From NCBI GenBank assembly GCA_015231605.1, contig JADGBG010000011.1:1-46806 (forward strand): DNA of 46,806 bases, in the 5' to 3' direction. Numbering within the stretch: position 1 is the first letter of the stretch; each line of letters begins with the position of its first letter. Below, in pieces: positions 17,770 through 28,385 of the stretch. The notes below the pieces were generated by a model. That model worked only from the letters and a program-made list of their open reading frames with translations, ran no database searches and was not told the DNA's origin. A program made the translations under genes and the position numbers. The stretch comes from Alphaproteobacteria bacterium. Its GTDB lineage: Bacteria > Pseudomonadota > Alphaproteobacteria > Rhodospirillales > Magnetovibrionaceae.

Positions 17770-18318
17770 TCAGTCCTGGCCTTCCATGCTTTCGGGGCCA
17801 CGCGCGATGGCGACCACGCCGGTGCGCGAAATGTCGATCAGGCCGAGCGGACGCATCAGGTCGACGAAGGCCTCCAGCTTTTCGGTCTTGCCGACGATTT
17901 CGAACACGAAGCTTTCGTTGGTCGAATCCACCACGCGGGCGCGGAAGATGTCGGCGATGCGCAACGCCTCGACGCGCTTCTCGCCGGTTCCGGCCACCTT
18001 GACCAGAGCCAGTTCGCGTTCCACGGATGGGCCTTCGATGGTCAGGTCGGACACGCTGTGCACCGGCACCAGGCGGTTCAGCTGGGCCTTGATCTGTTCG
18101 ATGATCATGGCCGTGCCCGACGTCACGATGGTGATGCGCGACAGGCCCTGGCGGTGGCGGGTTTCCGCGACGGTCAGGCTTTCGATGTTGTAGCCGCGCC
18201 CGGAAAACAGGCCGATCACGCGCGCCAGCACGCCCGGTTCGTTGTCCACCAGCACCGCGATGGTGTGGGTGCGGATTTCCTCGCTGTGGATGTTCGCGCC
18301 GTAGATTCCCGTAGACAT
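17770..18318 (-). CDS. ilvN: Acetolactate synthase small (regulatory) subunit
   Basis: A 182-aa regulatory subunit of acetohydroxyacid synthase. The N-terminal ACT domain begins THTIAVLVDNEPGVLARVIG and GRGYNIESLTVAET; a second ACT-like domain follows from about residue 95. It activates the large subunit and gives valine feedback inhibition. Length suits the IlvH/IlvN long form. It starts 24 bp after ilvB and precedes ilvC. Confidence 0.95.
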   Translation of the reverse strand: MSTGIYGANIHSEEIRTHTIAVLVDNEPGVLARVIGLFSGRGYNIESLTVAETRHRQGLSRITIVTSGTAMIIEQIKAQLNRLVPVHSVSDLTIEGPSVERELALVKVAGTGEKRVEALRIADIFRARVVDSTNESFVFEIVGKTEKLEAFVDLMRPLGLIDISRTGVVAIARGPESMEGQD

Positions 18319-18342
18319 CTTCTTGTTCTCCTCACCCGCGCC

Positions 18343-20106
<1,764 letters not shown>

Positions 20107-20186
20107 GTCATCCTCGTTTGTTTGCCGCATCGGCATATGCCGCGATGCGCGGCGGCTGCGTTCTTCACCCAAAACCCAAAGCAACA

Positions 20187-20208
20187 GGGCCGCCCAAAGG
20201 GCGGACCC
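20187..20208 (-). terminator. Hairpin between miaA and ilvB: terminator or attenuator
   Basis: CCGCCC and GGGCGG around a 3-nt loop, extended by GGG/CCC across a one-base bulge, form a stem in the miaA-ilvB gap. On the minus strand it is followed by a moderately T-rich stretch (GTTGCTTTGGGTTTTGG). It may end miaA or attenuate ilvB. I found no convincing leader peptide rich in Ile, Leu and Val. Confidence 0.5.
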
Positions 20209-20235
20209 CGTCGCAAGACAACGGAAACTAGACGG

Positions 20236-21210
20236 TTACGCCCCCGTGGTCAACAGAAACCGGCGAACAAACGAAAAGATTTCTTCGCGAAAGCTTTCCG
20301 AATATTGCGCATCGATCAAAAGATCCGGCTTCACCTGAGTACGCAGCCAGCTGAGTTGCCGTTTGGCGTAGTTGCGGCTGACCTTTTGCGCCCGCGCCAC
20401 GGCGTCCTCCAGCGCGACTTCCCCGCTCAGGCATGCCGCCAGTTCCGGCACGCCGAGCGCCTTCATCACCGGCAGCGCCGGGTCCAAATCAAGGTCCATA
20501 AGCGCCCGCGCCTCGTCCAACGCGCCGTGGTCGACCATCCAGGCAAAGCGCCGGTCGATGGCGGCGTAGAGGCGGTCCCGGGGCGGCGTCAGGACGATGG
20601 TGGCGAAGCGGGCCTCGGGCAGGACCGGTCGACGCGGCTCGTCTCGCCATTGGGAAAACGGCCGGCCGGTGTGGACCGTGACTTCCCAGGCGCGGATCAA
20701 GCGCTGGGTGTCGCCGTCGGGCAGACGCCGGGCGGTTTCCGGATCCAGCGCCGCCAGCTTGCGGCGAAACCCCGCGCCGCCCAGTTCGGCGTGCAGGCGC
20801 AGGGCCTCGGCCCGCACCTCGGCGGGCACGTCGGGAATGGGCGAGAGCCCGTCCACCAGCCCCTGGATGTACATGCCGGTGCCCCCGGCCACCACGGGCA
20901 GGCGGTCCGCGTCCCACGCGGCGCGGATCTCATGGGCCGCCATGTTCACCCAGCGTCCCGCCGAGCAGGCCTCCCGCCCATCCATGCAGCCGTACAGCCG
21001 GTGCGGCGCGCGCGCCTCGTCGCTGGCCGAGGGGCGCGCGGTCACCAGCCGCAGCTCGCGGTAGACCTGCATGGAATCGGCATTGACCACCACCCCGCCG
21101 AACCGTTCGGCGACGTCGAGCGCCAGGGCCGACTTGCCGCTGGCGGTCGGCCCGGCGACGATCAGGCAGGGGCGCCGGACCGTCGCCGGCGCCCTCCGAG
21201 GGTTCGTCAT
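20236..21210 (-). CDS. miaA: tRNA dimethylallyltransferase
   Basis: A 324-aa enzyme that adds a dimethylallyl group to A37 of tRNAs reading UNN codons. It has the P-loop LIVAGPTASGKSALALDVAE (about 17-36), the catalytic Asp segment VVNADSMQVYREL, VVAGGTGMYIQGLVDGL, and the tRNA-binding end ARAQKVSRNYAKRQLSWLRT. I chose the ATG at 21210; no good ribosome site is visible there, so translation may depend on the TrpB2 gene whose stop is 11 bp upstream. The open frame continues upstream but in the wrong frame of that gene. Its isoprenoid donor comes from the MEP pathway that includes IspG. Confidence 0.94.
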   Translation of the reverse strand: MTNPRRAPATVRRPCLIVAGPTASGKSALALDVAERFGGVVVNADSMQVYRELRLVTARPSASDEARAPHRLYGCMDGREACSAGRWVNMAAHEIRAAWDADRLPVVAGGTGMYIQGLVDGLSPIPDVPAEVRAEALRLHAELGGAGFRRKLAALDPETARRLPDGDTQRLIRAWEVTVHTGRPFSQWRDEPRRPVLPEARFATIVLTPPRDRLYAAIDRRFAWMVDHGALDEARALMDLDLDPALPVMKALGVPELAACLSGEVALEDAVARAQKVSRNYAKRQLSWLRTQVKPDLLIDAQYSESFREEIFSFVRRFLLTTGA

Positions 21211-21221
21211 GTCGCCGAACG

Positions 21222-22589
21222 TTATTCGGCCGCCACGTCGGGCAGGCCGTCCAGGGCCTTGGCGAGCATGGCTTCGTCGTAGGGTTCGTCCACCAGTTTG
21301 CCGTCGAAGAAGTCGGTGTAGGCCTGCATGTCGAAATAGCCGTGGCCCGACAGGTTGAACAGGATGGCCTTGCTCTCGCCGCTCTCCTTGCACTTCAACG
21401 CCTCGTCGATGGCCGCCTTGACGGCATGCGTGCTCTCCGGCGCGGGGACCACGCCCTCGGCCTTGGCGAACAGCACGCCGGCCTTGAAGCATTCGGTCTG
21501 CGCCACGGCGCGGGCCTCCAGCAGACCCAGAGCCTTGGCGTGGCTGACCAGCGGGGCCATGCCGTGGTAGCGCAGCCCGCCCGCGTGGATGGGCGACGGC
21601 ACGAAGGCGCTGCCCAGCGTGTACATCTTGACCAACGGCGTCAGGCTGGCGGTGTCGCCGAAGTCGTAGGCGTACCGGCCGCGCGTCAGCGTCGGGCACG
21701 ACGCGGGTTCGACCGCGACGATGCGGGTCTTCTTGCCTTCGCGGAGATTCCGCCCGATGTAGGGGAAGGCGAGCCCGGCCAGGTTCGAGCCCCCGCCCGC
21801 GCAGCCGATCACGATGTCGGGATCGTCGTTCGCCATCTCCATCTGCATCATCGCCTCCTGGCCGATGATGGTCTGATGCAAAAGCACGTGGTTGAGCACG
21901 CTGCCCAGCGCGTACTTGGTGTCGTCGCGCTGCGCCGCCATTTCCACCGCTTCGGAAATGGCAATGCCGAGCGAGCCGGTGCTGTCCGGATGTTGCGCCA
22001 AGATCGCGCGCCCGGCGTTGGTTTCGGTGGACGGGCTGGGCACGCAGCGCGCGCCGAAGGTCTGCATCAGGGCGCGGCGATAGGGCTTTTGCTGGTAGCT
22101 GACCTTGACCATGTAGACGTCGACTTCGAGCCCGAAGTACTGGCCCGCGTACGCGATCGACGATCCCCACTGCCCCGCGCCGGTTTCGGTGGTCAGGCGC
22201 TTCACGCCTTCCTGCTGGTTGTAGAACGCCTGCGGCACGGCGGTGTTGGGCTTGTGGCTGCCGGTGGGGCTGACGCCTTCGTACTTGTAATAGATGCGCG
22301 CCGGCGTATCCAAGGCCTTCTCCAGCTTGCGCGCGCGAAACAGCGGCGCGGGCCGCCATTGACGGTAGACGTCCTGCACCGGCTCGGGGATTTCGACCTC
22401 GCGTTCCTGGGTGACTTCCTGGCCGATCAGCGCCATGGGAAACAGCGGAGCGAGGTCGTCGGGGCCCACCGGCTGCCCGGTTCCGGGGTGCAGCACCGCC
22501 GGCGGCGGCGACGGCAGGTCCGCCACCAGATTGTACCAAGACTTGGGCATGTGCTCTTCGTCGAGCAGATATTTCACGCTGTCGCTCAT
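21222..22589 (-). CDS. TrpB2-type tryptophan synthase beta-like enzyme
   Basis: A 455-aa fold-type II PLP enzyme of the TrpB2 group, longer than TrpB1 by an N-terminal extension ([20 protein letters not shown]). The PLP lysine is in [15 protein letters not shown], the substrate loop is [11 protein letters not shown], and the phosphate-binding glycines are in [15 protein letters not shown]. TrpB2 enzymes condense indole or related substrates with serine or phosphoserine, usually without a TrpA partner. No trp genes are nearby. It is followed at 11 bp by miaA and is divergent from the diguanylate cyclase gene. Confidence 0.92.
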   Translation of the reverse strand: MSDSVKYLLDEEHMPKSWYNLVADLPSPPPAVLHPGTGQPVGPDDLAPLFPMALIGQEVTQEREVEIPEPVQDVYRQWRPAPLFRARKLEKALDTPARIYYKYEGVSPTGSHKPNTAVPQAFYNQQEGVKRLTTETGAGQWGSSIAYAGQYFGLEVDVYMVKVSYQQKPYRRALMQTFGARCVPSPSTETNAGRAILAQHPDSTGSLGIAISEAVEMAAQRDDTKYALGSVLNHVLLHQTIIGQEAMMQMEMANDDPDIVIGCAGGGSNLAGLAFPYIGRNLREGKKTRIVAVEPASCPTLTRGRYAYDFGDTASLTPLVKMYTLGSAFVPSPIHAGGLRYHGMAPLVSHAKALGLLEARAVAQTECFKAGVLFAKAEGVVPAPESTHAVKAAIDEALKCKESGESKAILFNLSGHGYFDMQAYTDFFDGKLVDEPYDEAMLAKALDGLPDVAAE

Positions 22590-22731
22590 GGCGTTCCCTC
22601 CCTCATGACAGTGGCGCGTTGGGTCATATTATTCTGTGTTTGCACGTCAAATGCCAGCGCGGAGTCGCAGATTTCTTGTGGACGGCGGTCTTTCGCGCTA
22701 CAAGGGCGAGGAACCGACGGACCTTGCCCCC

Positions 22732-24150
22732 ATGACAGAACACCCCGCCCCGAGCATCGCCAACACCGGCATCTTCGCCACCATCCCCGCCAAGGCGGTG
22801 TGCCGGATGATGGACGCGTCAATGGACATGATGTGCGTGTGCGTGGATGGCAAGATCCGCCATATCAACAAGGCCGGCCTGGAAATCCTGCGCGCCGATG
22901 GTCCGCAAACCGTGCTGGGCCAGTCCTTCCAGGACCTGTTCGGGGGCGATCTCGCCGGAGCGGTCGACGACGTGCTGGCCTTTTTGGATGGCGAGGCCGA
23001 TGCGACGCCACTGCGCGTGAAGACCCTGGACGGCAGCCTGATCAGCCTGCGCCTCAAGGTTCAGGCCCTGCCGGACCTGGGCCCCGGGGCCTATGTCGTG
23101 TTCGGCGAGGACATCACCCGCCAGGTCGAACAGGGCGAGACCATCAAGCGCAGCGAGGCGCGCTTTCGCAAACTGATCGACCATGCGCTGGATTTCATCT
23201 GCGTGCTCCAAGACGGCGTGATCACCTACGTCAACCAGGCCGGAATGAAGATGCTCAAGGCCGCCTACGAGGACGAGGTCGTGGGCCAGCCGATCAACGA
23301 ATTCCTGCACCACGACTACCAAGGCATCCTGGACGGGGATCTCCGCGAATTCGCCGTCGCCGGAGAACTGATCCCGCTGCACATGCACGACATCAGCCAG
23401 AATTCCATCGACGTCGAGGTCGGCATCACCGTGCTGGAGGACGGGGTTCATCCGCGCTTCATGCTCGAAGCCCGCGACATCACCGCGCAAAACCGCGCGG
23501 TGACGGCGTTGCGCACGTCCATCGACACCCTGGAAATGCGGGTCGAAATGCGCACCCGCGAACTTCAGGAGGAAGTCCAGGTGCGCCGTACGGCCGAGGA
23601 AAAAATGCGCCACATGGCCAGCCACGATGGACTGACGGGCCTGCCCAACCGGGCGCTGTGCATGGACCGCTTGGATAGCGCCATTCACCACGCGCACCGC
23701 ACCGGCAAGAAGTGCGCCCTGATGTTCGTGGACCTGGACGGCTTCAAGCCCATCAACGACAACCTTGGCCACGACATGGGCGACGCGCTGCTCAAGGAAA
23801 TCGCCGGGCGCCTCACCTCAAACATCCGCGAAAACGATACCGCCGCGCGGTTCGGCGGGGACGAATTCGTGCTGGTGCTGTCGGGTCTGGAAACGGTGGA
23901 AAACGTCGTTCCGGTCGCCGAAAAGGTGCTCACGGTGGTCCGCAAGCCCGTGGCGCTGGGCGACAAGACCGGCCAGGTCGGCGCCAGCATCGGCATCGCG
24001 GTCTATCCCGATCACGGCGAGACGCCGGAAGACCTTTTGAAGCAGGCCGACTTCGCCATGTACAAGGTCAAGGGCAGCGGCAAGAACAACTTCATCATCG
24101 CCGACGGATCCGCGGAGATGAGCGCCTACGACGGCGGCCGGGACCGTTAA
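22732..24150 (+). CDS. PAS-domain diguanylate cyclase
   Basis: A 472-aa cytoplasmic protein without transmembrane segments. Two PAS-like domains (about 20-145 and 145-270) precede a short coiled coil (about 275-305; TLEMRVEMRTRELQEEVQ) and a GGDEF domain. The active site GGDEF is at 375-379, with an intact inhibitory RxxD (REND) at 366-369, so it should make cyclic di-GMP and be product-inhibited. No EAL domain is present. I chose the ATG at 22732 as the plausible start; an upstream in-frame ATG at 22636 would add a basic stretch unlike PAS proteins. The stop shares TTAA with the stop of the convergent PLP-fold gene. Confidence 0.9.
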   Translation: MTEHPAPSIANTGIFATIPAKAVCRMMDASMDMMCVCVDGKIRHINKAGLEILRADGPQTVLGQSFQDLFGGDLAGAVDDVLAFLDGEADATPLRVKTLDGSLISLRLKVQALPDLGPGAYVVFGEDITRQVEQGETIKRSEARFRKLIDHALDFICVLQDGVITYVNQAGMKMLKAAYEDEVVGQPINEFLHHDYQGILDGDLREFAVAGELIPLHMHDISQNSIDVEVGITVLEDGVHPRFMLEARDITAQNRAVTALRTSIDTLEMRVEMRTRELQEEVQVRRTAEEKMRHMASHDGLTGLPNRALCMDRLDSAIHHAHRTGKKCALMFVDLDGFKPINDNLGHDMGDALLKEIAGRLTSNIRENDTAARFGGDEFVLVLSGLETVENVVPVAEKVLTVVRKPVALGDKTGQVGASIGIAVYPDHGETPEDLLKQADFAMYKVKGSGKNNFIIADGSAEMSAYDGGRDR

Positions 24151-25586
24151 CCGGGCAATCTGATGTCCGGATAGGCCGCGCGAAGCGCCGCGAAGGACCC
24201 ATGCGCGCCCACCTCCTTCAACAGCGCGATCGCGCCGTCCGCCGACGGGCCGTCCCGCGCGCCCATGGCGAGGCGCACGGTGGCTTCGCCCGGCTCGTCG
24301 CTGACGCCCATCTCGAAACGGTGCCCGCGAAAGCCGAAACTGGACCCGGACTGGAACAGGAGGCCGCGCCGGCGCGCCTCGGTCTGCAACACCTGGCGCA
24401 GGAACAGTTTGTCGTCGCCGGTCCCTTCGCGAAGCCCCAGCACGCACACCGGGGCCACGGCCCAGGGCTTGTCCCGCGCCGGCCCCAACGCCGGATGCGC
24501 CACCCGGACGATCAATCCGCCGGTCCCTTGCAGCGCCCGCGCCGCCCGCGCATTGTTGTCGAACACCCGGGCACAGTGGGTGCGGAACAGCTCGCCGCCC
24601 GCCAGCATGGGATATTCAATAGCATAGTATTCTTCGAAATTCGCCCCGGTTCCCAGCGTTTGTCGGGTCGAGCGGAGATTGTGAACGGCGTTATTGAATA
24701 GCTCACTATTATCAGGCGCGAACACCGACAGGATGCCCATGTTGGCGAATTCGAGACCGAGCTGATGGAGTTTCAACGCCGACACCGCCTGTACCACCAG
24801 CGCCGGCGGATGCGGCGCGAGACGGGCGAGGAATGCCGCCATGTCGAAACGGTCGCCCACCAGGGAGGTGTCGACGGCGATCACGGTCGCGGCGCGGTTG
24901 GGCCGGGCGCGCCACGCGGCGAAGAACGGCGCGTCGTCCCACACGCTCAATCGCGCGTCGGCGTAGACGGGTTCGAAAATCACCACGTCGCCGCCGCCCT
25001 TTCGCAGGAAGGCGTTGAAGCTTGTCTGGTCGGCGGTGAAGCGCGCCGCGATGTCTTGGCCCGCGAGGATCTCCATCAAACGCAGGATTTCGAAATAGCC
25101 TTTGTGCCCCAGGATGGAAATGCGCGGCTTGTCGAGAGTCTTGCGGCATTGCAACAGCAACGTCGCCAGCGCCGACATGGCGTTGCCGAAAAAGAAATGG
25201 CGCCGGGACCAGCCGTCCGCCGTCTCCAGGGTTTCACCGTAGGCCCGTTCGAACGCGTCCGGCTTGCCCCAGCGGTCGTAGGGGAAATCGTAGCGCCCGC
25301 CGTCCAGCGTGCGGGCCAGGCGAAAATGCGGGGGGGATTTGAGAATGCCCGCGGCGTGGCTCCGCACCGCGCCCAGCCACAGGGCGCGCAGTTCCATCGC
25401 CAGGTCGTCGAGGTCGCGTTCGGCCGCGAGGGTTTCGAGATCCGGAGCGGCGAGACGGGCGTCCAGCCGCTCCCGCCACGTCCGGAAATCGGGTTCGAGA
25501 AAAGCGAACCGCGCCAGCAGGGCCCGATGGGCGTCAGCGAGGGTCCGCCCCTCCCGGGCCAGGCCGCCGCGTCCGCCCTCCGCCAT
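24147..25586 (-). CDS. Divergent PLP-dependent transferase-like protein
   Basis: A 479-aa protein I cannot match to a named enzyme. Its middle and end look like a fold-type I PLP enzyme: RHFFFGNAMSALATLL, ISILGHKGYFEILRLMEIL, DVVIFEPVYADARLSVWD, then TVIAVDTSLVGDRFD (Asp that would contact the pyridine N) and VQAVSALKLHQLGLEFAN, where the Lys of SALK is the best candidate for the Schiff base, as in SATK of cystathionine-type enzymes. Residues 1-130 are a helical extension. The gene starts 9 bp after degP and may be co-transcribed with it. The PLP call is inference from pattern, not from a family match. Confidence 0.55.
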   Translation of the reverse strand: MAEGGRGGLAREGRTLADAHRALLARFAFLEPDFRTWRERLDARLAAPDLETLAAERDLDDLAMELRALWLGAVRSHAAGILKSPPHFRLARTLDGGRYDFPYDRWGKPDAFERAYGETLETADGWSRRHFFFGNAMSALATLLLQCRKTLDKPRISILGHKGYFEILRLMEILAGQDIAARFTADQTSFNAFLRKGGGDVVIFEPVYADARLSVWDDAPFFAAWRARPNRAATVIAVDTSLVGDRFDMAAFLARLAPHPPALVVQAVSALKLHQLGLEFANMGILSVFAPDNSELFNNAVHNLRSTRQTLGTGANFEEYYAIEYPMLAGGELFRTHCARVFDNNARAARALQGTGGLIVRVAHPALGPARDKPWAVAPVCVLGLREGTGDDKLFLRQVLQTEARRRGLLFQSGSSFGFRGHRFEMGVSDEPGEATVRLAMGARDGPSADGAIALLKEVGAHGSFAALRAAYPDIRLPG

Positions 25587-25595
25587 GGCCGCGCC

Positions 25596-27101
25596 TTACT
25601 TCAAACGGGGCGCGACGAAGCGGAAGCCGTTCTGTCCTTCCACCAACAGGAGAACCGAACGCTTGCCGGCCTTCTTGGCCTCCTGAACCAGCTTCACGAC
25701 ATCGGCGGGGGTTTTGACCCGCGCCTGGTTGACCTCGGCCACCACGTCGCCGGCGCGCAGGCCCTCGGTGTACGCCGTGCCGTCGGTGTCGACGTCGGTG
25801 ATGATCACGCCTTCCGCGCCTTCGGGCAGATCGAAGCGTTCCAGCACCTCTCCGGTCGGTTCCGCCAAAACGAGCCCCAGTTCGGACAGGGTCAGCTCGT
25901 CCGAGCCCTTGCCCTGGGGCGTGTCCCCGGCGTCGGCGACCTGTTCGTCGTCCTCGAACCGGCCGACCGTGACCTGGACCGTCGTTTCCGCGCCGTCGCG
26001 CCAAACCTTGACGTCGACGGTCTTCTCCACCGGCGTCGCGGCGACGATGCGTTGCAGTTTGCGCACGTCGGTCACCGTCTGGCGGTCGAATTGCAAGATC
26101 ACGTCGCTGGACTTGACGCCGCCCTTGGCGGCCGGACCGCCGTCCACCACGGAAGACACCAGCGCGCCTTCGGTCTTTTTCAGGCCCAGCGTTTCGGCGA
26201 TGGATTCGGTCACCGCCTGGATGTGCACGCCCAGCCAGCCGCGCGTCACCTGGCCGTGCTTGATCAACTGGTCGATCACCGGCTCGGCGGCGCTGGCCGG
26301 AATGGCGAAGCCGATGCCGACGCTGCCGCCGGACGGGGAATAGATGGCGGTGTTGATGCCGATCACCTCGCCGTCCATGTTGAACATGGGTCCGCCCGAA
26401 TTGCCCCGGTTGATCGACGCGTCGGTCTGGATGAAGTCGTCATAGGGGCCGGCGTTGATGTCGCGGCCGCGCGCGGAAATGATGCCCGCCGTCACCGTGC
26501 CGCCCAGGCCGAACGGGTTGCCGATCGCCACCACCCAGTCGCCGACGCGGGACTTCTGGCTGTCGCCGAAACGCACCGACGGCAGCTTGCGGTCGGTGTG
26601 CACCTTCAGCACCGCGATGTCGGTCTTGGGGTCGCGCCCGACGATTTCCGCCTTCATGCGGGTGTCGTCCTGCAGGATCACGGACACCTCGTCGGCATCC
26701 TGAATCACGTGGTTGTTGGTTACCACGTAGGTGTCGCCGTTGGAGCGGCGGTCGATGATGAAGCCCGAGCCCAGCGACGTCGCCTTGCGCTTTTGCGGCT
26801 TGCCGCCGTGGCCGTTCTGCTGGCCGAAGAAATCCTTGAAGAAGTCCTCGAACGGCGAGCCGGGCGGGAACTGCGGCATGTCGGGCAGCCCCTGTTCGCG
26901 GCCCTGCACCACCTGGGTGGTGGACACGTTCACCACCGCCGGCAACAACTTGTCCGCCAATTCTGCGAAGCTGTCGGGCGCGCCGCGCGCAAAGGCCGGG
27001 GCCGGAACCGCCAGGGCCAGCGCCAACAAAAGCGCCATCGGGGCGGCCAACCGGCCGACCCGTGCGAAAGAATACCGGAAAGCGTTCTGCGTCTTGGTCA
27101 T
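25596..27101 (-). CDS. degP: Do-family periplasmic serine protease (DegP-like)
   Basis: A 501-aa HtrA-type protease and chaperone for periplasmic proteins. The signal peptide covers about 1-37 (APMALLLALALAVPAPAFA). The trypsin-like domain has His in VVTNNHVIQDAD, Asp in DPKTDIAVLKV and Ser in SINRGNSGGPMF. Two PDZ domains follow (about 285-375 and 400-490). The ATG at 27101 starts the signal peptide; an upstream in-frame start at 27215 adds residues unlike an export signal. It lies in the DegP-DUF2065-HflC-HflK group found widely in alphaproteobacteria, all serving envelope quality control. Confidence 0.94.
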   Translation of the reverse strand: MTKTQNAFRYSFARVGRLAAPMALLLALALAVPAPAFARGAPDSFAELADKLLPAVVNVSTTQVVQGREQGLPDMPQFPPGSPFEDFFKDFFGQQNGHGGKPQKRKATSLGSGFIIDRRSNGDTYVVTNNHVIQDADEVSVILQDDTRMKAEIVGRDPKTDIAVLKVHTDRKLPSVRFGDSQKSRVGDWVVAIGNPFGLGGTVTAGIISARGRDINAGPYDDFIQTDASINRGNSGGPMFNMDGEVIGINTAIYSPSGGSVGIGFAIPASAAEPVIDQLIKHGQVTRGWLGVHIQAVTESIAETLGLKKTEGALVSSVVDGGPAAKGGVKSSDVILQFDRQTVTDVRKLQRIVAATPVEKTVDVKVWRDGAETTVQVTVGRFEDDEQVADAGDTPQGKGSDELTLSELGLVLAEPTGEVLERFDLPEGAEGVIITDVDTDGTAYTEGLRAGDVVAEVNQARVKTPADVVKLVQEAKKAGKRSVLLLVEGQNGFRFVAPRLK

Positions 27102-27240
27102 GGTCAACACCTTGCGTTTCGGAACAGGGGGATTCAACGAACGCGCCCCCCCCACACATTCGACACGGAATATATAGGAACGAATTGGGGAAGAAGTATG
27201 GCGCAAAGCGTTCAATAATGCGAATTTTTCGCCACGCCGG

Positions 27241-27429
27241 TCATCCGCGCGCCAACCACGTCACCAACAGGCCCAACGCCGCCGTCGCCACGGCGCCGAT
27301 GCGGATGTGCAGTTCGTCCATGGTCAACACGGTGGCGATGGCGCGGCGCATCAACTCCGGAAACAGCGCGTAAAGCGCCCCTTCGATCACCAGCATCAGT
27401 CCGAAGGCGACCGCCAAGTCCTGCATCAT
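27241..27429 (-). CDS. DUF2065 family small membrane protein
   Basis: A 62-aa protein with two transmembrane helices (about 3-22 and 44-60) separated by LFPELMRRAIATVLTMDELH. This is the DUF2065 pattern, a family usually encoded next to hflC and degP. Function is unknown; association with the HflKC-FtsH complex is inferred from the conserved neighbourhood. Two adjacent ATG codons (27429 and 27426) could start it. It lies 77 bp after hflC, beyond a strong hairpin. Confidence 0.85.
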   Translation of the reverse strand: MMQDLAVAFGLMLVIEGALYALFPELMRRAIATVLTMDELHIRIGAVATAALGLLVTWLARG

Positions 27430-27454
27430 GGCCTTACATTCCCCCTAAACGCCG

Positions 27455-27490
27455 ACGGCCCGCCTGTTCCGCAGGGGAAAGGCGGGCCGT
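27455..27490 (-). terminator. Strong hairpin after hflC
   Basis: An 11-bp perfect GC-rich stem (27455-27465 with 27480-27490) lies just after the hflC stop. No T-run follows on the minus strand, so it may reduce read-through into the DUF2065 gene or protect the hflKC message end rather than fully terminate. Confidence 0.55.
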
Positions 27491-27506
27491 CCAGCCGTGG
27501 TTGGAT

Positions 27507-28385
27507 TTATTTCTTCACGCCGGTCTGATCGCCGAAGAAGCGGAAGAAATCGTTGTCTGGCGACAGTACCAGATTGGTGTCGCCCCCGGCCAGGGCTGCG
27601 CGATACGCGATCATGGTCCGGTAGAACGCGAAGAATTCCGGATCCTGACCAAAGGCCTCGCCCAGGATGCGGTTGCGTTCGCCCTCGCCTTCGCCCCGCA
27701 GGATCTCCGAAGTGCGTTGGGCTTCGGCGATGATCACCGTCTTCAGGCGGTCGGCATGGGATTCGATTTCCAGCTTGGCCTTGCCGCCGTCGGCGCGCAG
27801 CTGGTTGGCTTCCTTGATGCGGTCGGAACGCATGCGGTTGAACACCGTCTGCGAGATTTCCGGCGGCAGGTCGGTCCGCCCGACGCGCACATCGACGATT
27901 TCGATGCCGTAATTCTTGGTCTCGTCGGCCAGGCGCTTTTCAATTTCGACCATGATGGCGTTGCGTTTTTCCGACAACAGGTCGCCCAGGGTGTTGCGCG
28001 CCATGGAGTTGCGCACGCTGGAGTTCAGGACGCGTCCGACCTGGTCGCGGAACGCGGCTTCGGTGCGCAGGGCCTGGAAGAAGCGCAGCGGATCGACGAT
28101 GCGGTACCGCGCGAAGGCGTCCACGTTGATGCGCTTCTGATCGGCCAGGACCACCTGTTCGGTGGGCGGGTCGAGATTCAGCACGCGGTTGTCGTAATAG
28201 ACCACGTTCTGGATCAGGGGCATCTTGAAATGCAGGCCCGGCTCTTTGATCATCTGCTTGGGGTTGCCAAACTGCATGATCATCGCCTGTTCGGTCTGGC
28301 TGACGGTGAACAGGGCGCCCGAGGCCACCATACCGCCCACCACCACGATGACGCCGAGCACGGCCATGAGTGTCTTGTTCATCAC
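27507..28385 (-). CDS. hflC: HflC, SPFH-domain regulator of FtsH
   Basis: A 292-aa membrane-anchored protein with an N-terminal helix (about 5-27; LMAVLGVIVVVGGMVASGALF). The SPFH/band 7 domain follows (QTEQAMIMQFGNPKQMI, then VLNLDPPTEQVVLADQKRIN), then a coiled-coil region and EAQRTSEILRGEGEGERNRI. HflC with HflK forms a periplasmic-side cage around the FtsH protease. The start overlaps the hflK stop by 4 bp. Confidence 0.95.
   Translation of the reverse strand: MMNKTLMAVLGVIVVVGGMVASGALFTVSQTEQAMIMQFGNPKQMIKEPGLHFKMPLIQNVVYYDNRVLNLDPPTEQVVLADQKRINVDAFARYRIVDPLRFFQALRTEAAFRDQVGRVLNSSVRNSMARNTLGDLLSEKRNAIMVEIEKRLADETKNYGIEIVDVRVGRTDLPPEISQTVFNRMRSDRIKEANQLRADGGKAKLEIESHADRLKTVIIAEAQRTSEILRGEGEGERNRILGEAFGQDPEFFAFYRTMIAYRAALAGGDTNLVLSPDNDFFRFFGDQTGVKK

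Noticed and set aside
24765-27218. An 817-codon plus-strand open frame over degP and the PLP-fold gene
   Set aside because: Antisense shadow of degP; same reasons as above.
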